This document shows, one piece after another, positions 1-8,877 of a stretch of 64,000 bases of DNA (position 1 is the stretch's first letter; every line of letters begins with the position of its first letter). The DNA is taken from assembly GCF_024055575.1 (NCBI RefSeq), contig NZ_JAMXOE010000033.1, positions 1-64,000 of the forward strand. The letters run 5' to 3'. The position numbers and the translations under genes were made by a program. Source of the stretch: Mucilaginibacter flavidus (GTDB lineage: Bacteria; Bacteroidota; Bacteroidia; Sphingobacteriales; Sphingobacteriaceae). The notes under the pieces are model-generated. The model saw nothing but the letters and a program-made list of their open reading frames with translations, was not told where the DNA came from and searched no databases.

Positions 1-1
1 T

Positions 2-97
2 AATGACCTGGAAAAGTCCTTAATGAAGGATATCGTTATTATCTGTGGCGGCGACCCTTATAAACTTGACGCAATCCTCAAAAGTGCCCCAGAATAA
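2..97 (+). CDS. Possible 3' end of a gene starting upstream of the window
   Basis: An open frame enters from the left edge and runs 31 codons to a TAA. Its residues (ending YKLDAILKSAPE) have a plausible protein composition, but I do not recognise the family. It could be the tail of the gene preceding ftsX, or a chance open frame, because so little is visible. Confidence 0.3.
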   Translation, partial: NDLEKSLMKDIVIICGGDPYKLDAILKSAPE

Positions 98-112
98 TCT
101 TCCGAACACCCA

Positions 113-222
113 TGGTGTTGTCACCAACAAGTACGATGACCATTGTGACATGTAAAATGCCACCTGAAAGTAACCGGCGCGTTGCACATCACAAAGTAAT
201 GGGGTTGTTGGTGACAACACCA
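113..222. repeat. 18-bp perfect inverted repeat with a 74-bp loop
   Basis: TGGTGTTGTCACCAACAA at 113-130 is matched exactly by its reverse complement at 205-222. Each arm also contains a short palindrome (TTGTTGGTGACAACA-like), so each can fold alone or pair with the other. The rest of the roughly 480-bp gap before ftsX holds only degenerate AATTCGTGAAA-type repeats at 310-390 and no convincing gene. Confidence 0.65.
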
Positions 223-579
223 ACAACGGCGGAAATCGTTCCATTTTCATACGCGGAACACCCGGAACGCTATGAAACACACTGATTATCAGGAATTTTA
301 TTTTTGATCGCCGGTTAAATTCGTGAAATTCGCCTTAATTCGTGAAAATTCGTGTCCATTCAATTCGTGAAATCCGTGCTCATTCTTTTCGTTAAATTTT
401 GTTAAACTTTCTCCCCTTTATCCACCATATCAACAATAATAACAGATAAACTTTTACCTTTAGGCTAAGGTTTCTTATTTTCGCGAAATAAGTTTGGTGA
501 AAAGGCTTGTGATTGAGGATGTAAAGCAGTTGTTTATATCTCTCGTCTCAAATCTCACATCTCAAATCTAATCTCAACT

Positions 580-1458
580 ATGGAAGAATTTGAAGCAAGC
601 GCATCGGCAAAAAAAACAAAAACGATATACATATCTACCGTTTTTGGCATTGCTATGGTACTGTCGATGATAGGGTTATTGGGTTTGATTTTGGTTGAGG
701 CTAATAACCTGAGCCGCTATGTAAAAGAAAACATAGTCTTGAATATTTTTGTGGATGACGCTGCGCACGAAACCGATGTGCTGCAGTTGCAAAAACAAAT
801 TGAAGGCAGCGTAATGGTAAAACAAACCCAGTACGTGAGTAAAGAGCTGGCTGCACGCAACCTGCAAAAAGATTTGGGCGAAGATTTTGTGAAGTTCCTT
901 GGGTATAACCCGCTGTCTCAATCGCTGGATGTTTACCTGAAGGCCCAATATGCCAACAATGCCGATATTGAAAAATTTAAAGCTGAACTACTAAAAAATC
1001 CATTGGTAAAAGAGGTAAAATACCAAAAGTCGCTGGTAGATCAGATGAACGAAAATATCACTACCATCAGCCTTATTATCCTGGCTTTTGCCGGCATATT
1101 CGTGATTTTATCGGTAGCGTTGATAAATAATACCATCAGGCTGGCCATCTATTCGCAAAGGTTTTTAATAAAATCCATGCAGCTGGTTGGCGCTACCAAA
1201 GGGTTTATCCGCAAGCCGTTTATGCTTTATGGCATTTGGCATGGCCTTTTAGGCGGCCTGATCGCCATTTTAATTTTGATCGGCACCTTATCCCTGGCCT
1301 ATAAAGAAATCCCCGACCTGATAATCCTCAGAAGTTATAAAGAGTTTGGGTTAATATTTGTGGCGATATTAGGTCTCGGGGTGTTTATATCAGGCTTTAG
1401 CACCTTTTTGGCAGTTAATAAGTTTTTACGTTTAAAAATATATAATTTGTATCGATAA
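580..1458 (+). CDS. ftsX: Cell division protein FtsX
   Basis: FtsX-family permease of 292 residues. With the ATPase FtsE it forms an ABC-like complex at the division septum that controls peptidoglycan hydrolases. The layout is typical: a short cytoplasmic N-terminus, a first membrane segment at about residues 20-42, an extracytoplasmic domain to about 160, then three membrane segments near 165-187, 215-237 and 258-280. The segment between the second and third helices (QLVGATKGFIRKPF) is the conserved FtsX cytoplasmic loop. No ftsE lies beside it, which is usual in Bacteroidota. It leads a co-directional cluster with the DUF3098 gene and uppP. Confidence 0.93.
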   Translation: MEEFEASASAKKTKTIYISTVFGIAMVLSMIGLLGLILVEANNLSRYVKENIVLNIFVDDAAHETDVLQLQKQIEGSVMVKQTQYVSKELAARNLQKDLGEDFVKFLGYNPLSQSLDVYLKAQYANNADIEKFKAELLKNPLVKEVKYQKSLVDQMNENITTISLIILAFAGIFVILSVALINNTIRLAIYSQRFLIKSMQLVGATKGFIRKPFMLYGIWHGLLGGLIAILILIGTLSLAYKEIPDLIILRSYKEFGLIFVAILGLGVFISGFSTFLAVNKFLRLKIYNLYR

Positions 1459-1550
1459 GGTTGATTTCGGATGTCGGACTTAATATGTCGGATTTTGAAC
1501 TTTGCCAATCACTAATTCACTAACTCACTAATTAAAACATTGTCCCAATC

Positions 1551-1838
1551 ATGGCACAACAAATAACAAAACCGGCTACACCGGTTAAAACCAGCGCCGC
1601 TGCAAAACCAGTTGCTAAACAGACAGATGCGCGTCCTGTAAGCTTTGTATTTGGCAAAGAAAATTACCGGTTATTTATCATCAGCATTGCTATCGTTGCG
1701 TTTGGTTTCTTCTTAATGTCAGGCTCTACTGATATTTACGGCACTACAAAGATCGTTATTGCTCCCCTGGTTGTATTAGGCGGCTTTGCAGTTGGCTTTT
1801 TTGCAATATTTAAGAAAGCGGTTGCAAAGGTTGATTGA
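1551..1838 (+). CDS. DUF3098 family small membrane protein
   Basis: A 95-residue protein with an Ala/Lys/Pro/Thr-rich N-terminal tail of about 30 residues and two membrane segments near residues 40-58 and 68-87. The core, with FGKENYRLFIISIAIVAFGF and MSGSTDIYGT, matches what I know of DUF3098, a small family found next to ftsX in Bacteroidota. Its function is unknown; the conserved position suggests a role in division or the envelope. The start fits because the tail is short and cytoplasmic. Confidence 0.85.
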   Translation: MAQQITKPATPVKTSAAAKPVAKQTDARPVSFVFGKENYRLFIISIAIVAFGFFLMSGSTDIYGTTKIVIAPLVVLGGFAVGFFAIFKKAVAKVD

Positions 1839-1933
1839 GCAAAAGTTCATAGTTAATAGATGATGGTTCATAGCCGTTTTCATAAAAACCATTACAACTT
1901 TTATAACCCCAACAACTTCTTCAACAACAAACC

Positions 1934-2728
1934 ATGAACATTATCCATGTCATCATCCTTGCAATAATTGAAGGGATAACAGAGTTTTTGCCCGTATCGT
2001 CAACCGGGCACATGATCATCGCCTCGTCGGTGATGGACATTGCTTCCGACCCATTCGTAAAGCTATTTACCATTGCCATACAGCTTGGCGCCATCCTTTC
2101 GGTTGTTGTGCTGTATTATAAAAGGTTTTTCAAATCGTTGAACTTTTACTACAAGCTCTTTGTGGCCTTTATACCGGCTGCAATATTCGGCGTTCTGTTC
2201 AGTAAGAAAATTGACAACTTGCTGGAAAGTGCTTTAACAGTGGGTATCACCATGTTTTTGGGCGGGATAATCTTGTTATTTGTCGATAAATGGTTTAACA
2301 AACCAACTGTAACCGAAGAAAAGGATATCAGCTATGGCACTGCCCTCAAAATTGGTTTTTTTCAATGCCTGGCCATGATTCCGGGTACCTCGCGCTCTGC
2401 TGCAACCATCGTGGGCGGTATGTCGCAAAAACTAACACGCACTGCCGCTGCCGAGTTTTCGTTCTTTTTGGCTGTGCCAACCATGTTTGCAGCAACCGCC
2501 AAAAAACTCTGGGATTTTCATAAAGAAGGCCACGTTTTTACGGGCGAAGAAATTAAATTTTTGGCGATAGGTAATATTATTGCGTTTGTAATCGCCATGC
2601 TGGCTATTAAAACCTTTATTACCTTTTTAGAGAAACGCGGCTTTAAACTTTTCGGCTGGTACCGTATTGTGCTGGGTGCTATAATTATCGGTTTGATACT
2701 AAGCGGGCACGATTTAAAAACGATCTAA
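1934..2728 (+). CDS. uppP: Undecaprenyl-diphosphatase UppP (BacA)
   Basis: Integral membrane phosphatase of 264 residues that converts undecaprenyl diphosphate to the monophosphate, recycling the lipid carrier for peptidoglycan and other surface polymers; loss or gain alters bacitracin sensitivity. Both family motifs are present: EGITEFLPVSSTGHMII near the N-terminus (catalytic Glu and the Ser/Thr/His cluster) and PGTSRSAATI near residue 155. About seven or eight hydrophobic segments are visible and the length is normal. It is the last co-directional gene before a large palindrome and the convergent hflX. Confidence 0.95.
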   Translation: MNIIHVIILAIIEGITEFLPVSSTGHMIIASSVMDIASDPFVKLFTIAIQLGAILSVVVLYYKRFFKSLNFYYKLFVAFIPAAIFGVLFSKKIDNLLESALTVGITMFLGGIILLFVDKWFNKPTVTEEKDISYGTALKIGFFQCLAMIPGTSRSAATIVGGMSQKLTRTAAAEFSFFLAVPTMFAATAKKLWDFHKEGHVFTGEEIKFLAIGNIIAFVIAMLAIKTFITFLEKRGFKLFGWYRIVLGAIIIGLILSGHDLKTI

Positions 2729-2745
2729 TAACATTTTAAAAATCC

Positions 2746-2865
2746 TGTCATTGCGAGCGCAGCGTGGCAACCGCACGCCGTGCATACCGCTATGCAGGTT
2801 TCATACCTTTCTATCCGCTATGTATAGTTCGCGATTGCCACGCTCGTTCCTCGCTCGCAATGACA
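2746..2865. repeat. Large palindromic repeat (TGTCATTGCGAGC...GCTCGCAATGACA)
   Basis: The outer arms TGTCATTGCGAGCG and CGCTCGCAATGACA are reverse complements, and an inner pair GCGTGGCAA / TTGCCACGC continues the stem. The element fills the gap between two convergent genes, so a transcript from either side would form a long hairpin. A related, degenerate copy lies near 49.1 kb (CCTCGCAATGACG). I take it as a dispersed REP-like family that may also act as a terminator. Confidence 0.8.
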
Positions 2866-2879
2866 AAAATGACATTTGT

Positions 2880-4064
2880 TTAATACAGAAGATGGTCATA
2901 CGGATACCTCGCCGTATGTATCGCCTTTACTTCTTCGTACAACAGCGCTCTGAATTCATCTATATTTTCCTTTTTTGTGGCGGATATAAATATTGCCGGA
3001 CTGTTATTTTTGGCCATCCAGCTGTTTTTAAAATCGTGCAGCGTTAAAGGGCCTTCGGTATCTTCTATTTGGTGTATTTCGGGTTGAAAAGCGTCTATCT
3101 TATTAAAAACAGTAATTACTTTTTTGTCGATAGCGCCAATATCCTTTAAAGTTTCATTCACCGTGCGAATTTGATCTTCAAAATTATGGTGCGATATATC
3201 AACCACATGCACCAGGATATCTGCCTCGCGAACTTCATCCAATGTCGATTTAAAACACTCAACCAGTTGGTGTGGCAGCTTGCGAATAAACCCAACCGTA
3301 TCTGATAACAGGAAAGGCACATTTTCAATTACCACTTTGCGCACCGTGGTATCAAGCGTAGCAAACAACTTGTTCTCGGCAAAAACTTCCGACTTGGAAA
3401 TCATGTTCATGATGGTTGATTTACCCACGTTGGTATAACCCACTAATGCCACGCGTATCATCTGCGTGCGGTTTTTGCGCTGGGTTTCGTTTTGCTTATC
3501 TATCAGCTTTAACCTGTCTTTTAACAGCGATATTTTGTTGAGGATTAAACGCCTGTCCGTTTCAATTTGCGACTCACCCGGACCACGCATACCAATACCA
3601 CCCTTCTGGCGCTCAAGGTGTGTCCACAAGCGGGTCAGGCGGGGTAACAGGTATTGCAACTGGGCAAGCTCTACTTGTGCTTTAGCTTGTGCGGTTTGAG
3701 CGCGATTGGCGAAAATATCCAGTATCAGGTTATTACGGTCGAGTATTTTTACCTGTAGTTCGTTTTCAATATTGCGCAGTTGAGAGGGCGTTAGTTCGTC
3801 GTCGAACACCACCATGTCAATCTCTTCTTCAATTACAAAGGCCTTGATGTCTTCCAGCCGGCCCGAGCCAACATAAGTTTTCCTATCAGGCTGCGACAGC
3901 TTTTGGTTAAAACGTTTTACGGTTTCGGCCCCGGCAGTAGCAACTAAAAACTCCAGCTCATCTAAATATTCCTTACCCTGCTCATCGGTTTCGTGTGCTG
4001 TTAGTACGCCTACCAGCACCGCCCGTTCCTGCTTCACAGCAGTATCATAAAATTTTTGCTTCAT
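2880..4064 (-). CDS. hflX: GTPase HflX
   Basis: Ribosome-associated GTPase of 394 residues that rescues or splits stalled and heat-damaged ribosomes. The N-terminal nucleotide-binding-like domain (residues 1-115) carries the VGSGRLEDI element, followed by a helical linker with the signature GGIGMRGPGESQIETDRR. The G domain has G1 GYTNVGKST, G3 DTVGF and G4 NKID. Length and order match the family. It is monocistronic as far as the sequence shows, convergent with uppP and separated from it by a palindrome. Confidence 0.95.
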   Translation of the reverse strand: MKQKFYDTAVKQERAVLVGVLTAHETDEQGKEYLDELEFLVATAGAETVKRFNQKLSQPDRKTYVGSGRLEDIKAFVIEEEIDMVVFDDELTPSQLRNIENELQVKILDRNNLILDIFANRAQTAQAKAQVELAQLQYLLPRLTRLWTHLERQKGGIGMRGPGESQIETDRRLILNKISLLKDRLKLIDKQNETQRKNRTQMIRVALVGYTNVGKSTIMNMISKSEVFAENKLFATLDTTVRKVVIENVPFLLSDTVGFIRKLPHQLVECFKSTLDEVREADILVHVVDISHHNFEDQIRTVNETLKDIGAIDKKVITVFNKIDAFQPEIHQIEDTEGPLTLHDFKNSWMAKNNSPAIFISATKKENIDEFRALLYEEVKAIHTARYPYDHLLY

Positions 4065-4230
4065 TAGGTAAATGATTTAACAATCCCGATGCCAATATAG
4101 TAAAATGGCAGGTATTCAGACTTTTTTGCAGAAGAATGTGGAGATAGGGGCGTACTTCCATCGGATAATCCCTATTGCCAGGCTCTGCCGAAGCTGTTAA
4201 CCGCAATAGTACCCCTTTCCCGCTGTGTTG

Positions 4231-4295
4231 CATACCTACGGCATGTTATTGCCGTTGTTGTGTTTTTTTCTACCAATATTGGCCCCCGATGGGGG
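4231..4295. repeat. Dispersed repeat with TACCTACGGCA and CCCCGATGGGG motifs
   Basis: CATACCTACGGCATG is followed by a T-rich TTTTTCTACC tract and the palindrome GCCCCCGATGGGGGC. The same order of motifs recurs in a larger copy at about 49.75-49.93 kb (GTACCTACGGCAC, TTTTTCTACCGACC, CCCCGATGGGG). It lies in the hflX / M20 gene gap and carries no gene. Confidence 0.6.
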
Positions 4296-4306
4296 CAGGG
4301 TTGCTG

Positions 4307-5617
4307 TTACTTTTTTTTCGCCCCCGCCATATAATCCAGCGTTAAATTACACAATGCCTTTACGCCTAAACTAAACCCGCTTTCATCGATAAAAAAATCA
4401 GGCGTATGATGCGCCGGGGCGGTAACAGGGTCGCCGCCTTTTGGAAGCCCCCCAAGATGGATAAATATTCCCGGGGCCTTTTGCTCGTAAAAGCTAAAGT
4501 CTTCGGCACCGGTTTCGGCATTGCGCAGGATAACATTATCCGCTCCTGCAGTGGCTTGCAATGTGGGCAACATCCGTGCAACCAATGCCGGGTCGTTATA
4601 CGTTATCGGATAATGGTGCTCATATGGGATGGTGACCTCGGCGGTAGCCCCGGCGGCTTCGGCAGTTTTGGTTACAATGGTCTTTACTCTTTCAATGATC
4701 ATTTTTTCATCATCATCATTCAAAGTCCGCACAGTACCCAGCATTGTTACTGTCTCTGGAATAATGTTAGACCTGTTTCCGCCATTGATAGCGCCAATTG
4801 TAACGACCGCTCCATTACGCGTTATCTGCAGGTTACGGCTAACAATTGTTTGCAGGCTGTTGATGATCTGCGCCGAAACCACTATCGGGTCAACGCTCGA
4901 CCACGGGTAAGCGCCATGCGACGACCTGCCTTTTACAACTATCTTCATCGGGTTTACAGCTGCCATATCAGGGCCCGGCCGGTAGGATATCGTACCGGCA
5001 GGCTGGTACGATTGAATATGTAAGCCAAAAACGGCATCAACGTGCGGGTTTTCCATTACACCCTGCTTAACCATTTCCTCTGCTCCGCCCTTTTCTCCAG
5101 CCGGCAGTCCTTCTTCGGCGGGCTGAAAAATAAATTTCACAGTGCCATGCAACTCGCTTTTCATGGAGGATAGTATTTCGGCCACGGTCATCAATATCGC
5201 CATGTGCGAATCGTGGCCGCAGGCATGCATCACACCAACCTCAGCCCCGTTGTACATGGTTTTTACTTTTGATGCAAAAGGCACAGCGGTGCGTTCTGTT
5301 ACCGGCAATGCGTCCATATCGGCACGAAGGGCAACGACCGGCCCGGGTTTACCGCCCTTTAGTATACCCACGACACCTGTAGTTGCTACACCGGTCTGCA
5401 CCTCAATCCCCAGTGATTGCAAATGTTTGGCTATTATACCTGCAGTACGTACCTCGTGGTTACCCAGCTCAGGGTGCTCGTGAAAATCACGGCGCCAGGC
5501 TATGGTTTTGCTTAGCATCGCATCGGCTTTTTTTGCCACAGCATCTTTATAAGGATTTACCTGTGCAATTGCAGGGATAGAATAAGCGAAAAGAATAAGC
5601 AGGTATAATTTTTTCAT
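4307..5617 (-). CDS. Secreted M20 family amidohydrolase / peptidase
   Basis: A 436-residue protein with an N-terminal signal peptide (MKKLYLLILFAYSIPAIAQ), so it probably acts in the periplasm. The rest matches the M20D group (IAA-amino acid, hippurate and N-acyl amino acid hydrolases). Metal and catalytic motifs are present: ADMDALPV, HACGHDSHMAIL and QPAEEG, with a late TGAEDFSFY. These are zinc-type enzymes that split N-acyl amino acids or amides; the substrate cannot be read from sequence. It ends with a Lys-rich tail. It stands alone between repeat-containing gaps. A cytosolic aminoacylase is less likely because of the signal peptide. Confidence 0.88.
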   Translation of the reverse strand: MKKLYLLILFAYSIPAIAQVNPYKDAVAKKADAMLSKTIAWRRDFHEHPELGNHEVRTAGIIAKHLQSLGIEVQTGVATTGVVGILKGGKPGPVVALRADMDALPVTERTAVPFASKVKTMYNGAEVGVMHACGHDSHMAILMTVAEILSSMKSELHGTVKFIFQPAEEGLPAGEKGGAEEMVKQGVMENPHVDAVFGLHIQSYQPAGTISYRPGPDMAAVNPMKIVVKGRSSHGAYPWSSVDPIVVSAQIINSLQTIVSRNLQITRNGAVVTIGAINGGNRSNIIPETVTMLGTVRTLNDDDEKMIIERVKTIVTKTAEAAGATAEVTIPYEHHYPITYNDPALVARMLPTLQATAGADNVILRNAETGAEDFSFYEQKAPGIFIHLGGLPKGGDPVTAPAHHTPDFFIDESGFSLGVKALCNLTLDYMAGAKKK

Positions 5618-5650
5618 ACAGAGGGATTTTCCTCTAATATAAAAAAAATG

Positions 5651-5712
5651 TCTGAACCGGGATTAAACAGATTAATGGATTTAAGGATACGCGCAAGGCT
5701 TAGAATCCTTTA
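5651..5712. repeat. Half-copy of the TCTGAACC...GATTTAAGGAT repeat family
   Basis: TCTGAACCGGGATT followed by GATTTAAGGAT resembles the left half of the palindromic element at 15.84-15.94 kb, where TCTGAACC pairs with GGTTCAGA. The right arm is degenerate here. It lies directly upstream of the M20 gene start on the minus strand. Confidence 0.5.
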
Positions 5713-5753
5713 ATCTCAGCTATAGTAATGAGCTCGCCTTACGAGAGAAACCT

Positions 5754-6307
5754 TTAATAGTTTTTTAGGAGTTCGTCTATTTCTTCTTCGTTATCCAAAT
5801 TAAGAATAAGATTGGCAAGTTTAACCTGGTTTTTAGCCAATGCAATGGCAGAAAGTGCAGATATTGCCGAACCTAAATCCCAATCTTGCTTCATAGAGAT
5901 CTTGGCAAGTTCTTCTAAATCCCTAATTGCAGCGTAGTATTCGGCGCTAAGCGCTTTCGGCAATTTTGGATTGTTTTTAGGCCGTTGTAGTTCGATAACA
6001 GTAACAAGCGATAGAACATTATGATCTACCAGTTGCGTTTGTTTAGCAATTCGAACGAGATGTGGAACAGCGTAGTAAGACGCGAGACCAACATCCCCCT
6101 GGTGTGCAGTTCGTTCCAGAGTTCTTGATATACCAAATTTGTAGCTTCTAATGTCTCAGCTTGTTCAAGTTGTTTTAATGCCGCTGATGCATCATAGATT
6201 TCACCTTTGTATCCCCCCTCCAATTCTTTCCACTTAGAATCACTTAATTCAAGAGATGGCTCATTTATCGGAGTTCTTGGGAAAAACTTGCCTAAGGAAA
6301 ATGTCAT
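5754..6307 (-). pseudogene. Hypothetical protein interrupted by a -1 frameshift in a G5 run
   Basis: Two overlapping frames together give one coherent protein of about 184 residues. The first frame starts at 6307 and reads well to NELHTRG, then turns into unlikely sequence and stops at 6026. The other frame continues from 6095 with DVGLASYYAVPHLVRIAKQT and ends at 5754. Adding one G to the run of five (6095-6099 on this strand) gives NELHTRGDVGLASYYAVPHL, which looks natural. I do not recognise a named family. The start overlaps the stop of the 64-residue gene upstream (ATGA), so the two form an operon. Either the gene is broken, the run is phase-variable, or the base is a sequencing error. 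Confidence 0.7.
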
Positions 6308-6498
6308 AACGAATTTAAAAAGTCGTCAATATCTATTAACTGCCCTGTAGCACCTTCCTCGATGCATTTAGCCATTACAAAGTCTTCAATATCATCTTTG
6401 GTAAGATGTTTAACCGATAAACCTACCTTTTGCGCGATAACGCTTAAAAGTCTAACATTATTTGAATTACCAGATATGACTACTGATTCCATCTGCAA
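6304..6498 (-). CDS. Small hypothetical protein, antitoxin-like size and position
   Basis: A 64-residue acidic protein, translationally coupled by a 4-base overlap to the frameshifted gene that follows. It has a beta-like N-terminus (MESVVISGNSNNVRLLSVI), a region KVGLSVKHLTKDDIEDFVMA, and an acidic end with DIDDFLNSL. Short proteins of this sort in Bacteroidota are often found first in toxin-antitoxin pairs, but the partner here is not a known toxin family, so the antitoxin idea is inference only. The start lies 6 bp after the aspS stop, so it may be co-transcribed with aspS. Confidence 0.6.
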   Translation of the reverse strand: MQMESVVISGNSNNVRLLSVIAQKVGLSVKHLTKDDIEDFVMAKCIEEGATGQLIDIDDFLNSL

Positions 6499-6504
6499 TA
6501 GTAT

Positions 6505-8250
6505 TTACAGAACCGTCCTTATCTTCAACTCATTCATCTGCGCTTCGGCAATGGTTGATGGGGTATCAATCATTACATCCCTGCCTGAATTGTTTTTAGG
6601 GAAGGCAATCACGTCGCGGATAGAATCCAATCCTGCAAAAATTGAACAAAGCCTGTCGAAGCCGAAAGCTATACCACCATGCGGCGGTGCGCCGTATTCG
6701 AAGGCATCCATCAGGAAGCCAAATTGTTTCTGTGCCTCTTCAGGAGAAAAACCAAGGTGCTTAAACATTAACGATTGCAAAGCGCGGTCGTGGATACGGA
6801 TAGAGCCGCCGCCAACTTCAGTGCCGTTAATAACCATATCGTATGCATTCGCACGAACTTCGCCCGGTGCGGTGTCGAGCATCGCAATATCTTCCGGTTT
6901 TGGCGAGGTGAACGGGTGGTGCATGGCGTGGTAGCGGCCGGTTTCTTCGTCCCACTCTAACAGCGGGAAATCGAGCACCCAAAGGGCTGCAAACGTATTT
7001 TTATCGCGCAGGCCCAGGCGTGTGCCCATCTCCAGGCGTAGCTCATTTAGTTGCTTGCGTACTTTGTCGCTTTGGCCTGCTAAAACTAATATCAAGTCGC
7101 CCGGTTCAGCCTCGAATGCCGCTGCCCAATTGGTTAATTCGTCTTCGTTATAAAATTTATCTACTGATGATTTAAGCGTGCCATCGTTATTGTAGCGGCA
7201 ATAAATCATGCCGGTTACGCCAATCTGGGGCCGCTTAAGCCATTCGGTAAGCTCGTCCAGTTGCTTGCGGGTGTAGTCCGCGCAACCTTTTGCGTTGATA
7301 CCAACAACCAGTTCGGCGTTATCAAACACGCCAAAGCCTTTACCTTTTACCACGTCGTTCAATTCCACAAACTCCATCCCGAAACGGATATCCGGTTTGT
7401 CGGAACCATAGAGGCGCATGGCATCAGCGTATTGCATGCGTGGCACTTCGGGCAACTCATACCCTTTAACATTTTTAAATAAGTGACGGGTAAGTCCCTC
7501 AAATATATTTAAAATATCCTCCTGGGTAATGAAAGCCATCTCGCAGTCAATCTGGGTAAACTCAGGCTGGCGGTCGGCGCGCAAATCCTCATCGCGGAAA
7601 CATTTTACTATTTGGAAATAACGGTCGAACCCGCTTACCATCAATAACTGCTTAAAAGTTTGCGGCGACTGTGGCAAAGCATAAAACTCGCCCGGGTTCA
7701 TGCGGCTTGGAACCACGAAATCGCGGGCACCCTCCGGGGTCGATTTAATTAATACCGGGGTCTCAACCTCGATAAAGTCAAGACCGTCCAAATATTTACG
7801 GGTTTCCTGTGCCATTTTGTGGCGTAACATCAGGTTATTGCGAATGGGGTTACGGCGTAAATCGAGGTAGCGGTATTTGGCGCGCAGCTCTTCACCACCG
7901 TCGGTTTCGTCCTCGATGATAAATGGCGGGGTTTTAGCCGCGTTTAATATTTCGATGTCGGTAACACCAATTTCAATATCGCCGGTGGCCATTTTGGGGT
8001 TTTTGCTGGTGCGTTCCAGCACCTTGCCGGTAACTTTTATTACAAACTCGCGGCCAAGGCTGCGGCTCAATTCGCGCAGGGCATCATCACTATCGGTGTT
8101 AAAAACCAGCTGGGTTAAACCATAACGGTCGCGAACATCTATAAAAGTTGTTCCGCCAAGGTCGCGTGATTTTTGCACCCAACCGCATAAAGTAACCGTT
8201 TCACCTAAATTACTGATAGTTAATTCGCCGCAAGTGTGTGTTCTGAGCAT
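6505..8250 (-). CDS. aspS: Aspartate--tRNA ligase
   Basis: Class II aminoacyl-tRNA synthetase of 581 residues, the length of the bacterial type. It charges tRNA-Asp with aspartate in the cytoplasm. An N-terminal OB-fold anticodon-binding domain (about 1-105) precedes the catalytic core with motif 2 (FRDEDLRADRQPEFTQID) and motif 3 (GIAFGFDRL). The bacterial GAD insertion lies at about residues 285-420. The conserved start MLRTHTCGEL supports the first Met. Whether it is discriminating or accepts Asn as well cannot be read here. Confidence 0.97.
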   Translation of the reverse strand: MLRTHTCGELTISNLGETVTLCGWVQKSRDLGGTTFIDVRDRYGLTQLVFNTDSDDALRELSRSLGREFVIKVTGKVLERTSKNPKMATGDIEIGVTDIEILNAAKTPPFIIEDETDGGEELRAKYRYLDLRRNPIRNNLMLRHKMAQETRKYLDGLDFIEVETPVLIKSTPEGARDFVVPSRMNPGEFYALPQSPQTFKQLLMVSGFDRYFQIVKCFRDEDLRADRQPEFTQIDCEMAFITQEDILNIFEGLTRHLFKNVKGYELPEVPRMQYADAMRLYGSDKPDIRFGMEFVELNDVVKGKGFGVFDNAELVVGINAKGCADYTRKQLDELTEWLKRPQIGVTGMIYCRYNNDGTLKSSVDKFYNEDELTNWAAAFEAEPGDLILVLAGQSDKVRKQLNELRLEMGTRLGLRDKNTFAALWVLDFPLLEWDEETGRYHAMHHPFTSPKPEDIAMLDTAPGEVRANAYDMVINGTEVGGGSIRIHDRALQSLMFKHLGFSPEEAQKQFGFLMDAFEYGAPPHGGIAFGFDRLCSIFAGLDSIRDVIAFPKNNSGRDVMIDTPSTIAEAQMNELKIRTVL

Positions 8251-8355
8251 AATTGTGTTTTTAAAAAGTCTGCAAAAATACGGTTTTGAGGTGAAAGGAT
8301 AAAGGCGAAAGGTAAAAGGTTTTGAAGGGCGCGTTTTAAACCTCCGACGTTGAGT

Positions 8356-8877
8356 TTATACCAACTGTAAATTATGAGTAACGTACCTGCTCTCTTTATC
8401 TCTTAATGATTTGTCAGTTTTTAGCTGATATGCCTTTTCTTTTTCCAATAACTTAAACCAGGACACAGCCGGTATTATATTGTTTGAATGCAATTCAAGA
8501 CGAACCATAACGCTGTTGTTAGGCTCCCTTCGGTCTTTAAGCATTTGGCTTAATTGAGTTTCATGAATTTGAATATCCCCGGCAAATTCCTTTTTCTTTC
8601 GATTGGCAAGCTGTAAATACTGTTCAAGAAAATAACCAAAGGTGTATTCCGGGTTGTATTGGTCTCCGGTAATATAATCTTCCAGCCGAAACTTTAATTG
8701 CAGCAACCTTAAATTTAGTTTCTCTGCTTCTGTCATTTCCGCCCTGCGTTTTGCGCGATGCTTAGCTAGCTGCTCACTAGCTTCACGCTGTTGCTTGGCA
8801 GTAAGCTTTACCGGAAATACAAAGGATTCCGCAAGTTCTTCAGGAGAATATTGCTCAAATAGTTTTTTTATGCTCAT
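8356..8877 (-). CDS. Helix-turn-helix-like protein, putative antitoxin
   Basis: A 173-residue, highly charged protein. The N-terminal part is helical and rich in Lys/Arg/Glu (LAKHRAKRRAEMTEAEKLN). The segment from about residue 105 (IHETQLSQMLKDRREPNNSV) looks like the recognition part of an Xre/HigA-type helix-turn-helix. It overlaps the GNAT-like gene before it by 4 bases (ATGA), toxin-first as in higBA. DNA binding and autoregulation are inferred from this layout. Another possibility is a plain regulator unrelated to toxicity. Confidence 0.6.
   Translation of the reverse strand: MSIKKLFEQYSPEELAESFVFPVKLTAKQQREASEQLAKHRAKRRAEMTEAEKLNLRLLQLKFRLEDYITGDQYNPEYTFGYFLEQYLQLANRKKKEFAGDIQIHETQLSQMLKDRREPNNSVMVRLELHSNNIIPAVSWFKLLEKEKAYQLKTDKSLRDKESRYVTHNLQLV

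Noticed and set aside
20..280. An 86-codon open frame on the minus strand at the left edge
   Set aside because: It spans an inverted repeat and has no domain or compositional sign of a gene.
2751..3047. A 98-codon plus-strand frame
   Set aside because: Half comes from the palindromic repeat and half is antisense to hflX.
4045..4233. A 62-codon minus-strand frame upstream of hflX
   Set aside because: It overlaps the hflX start, contains repeat sequence and has no protein-like features.
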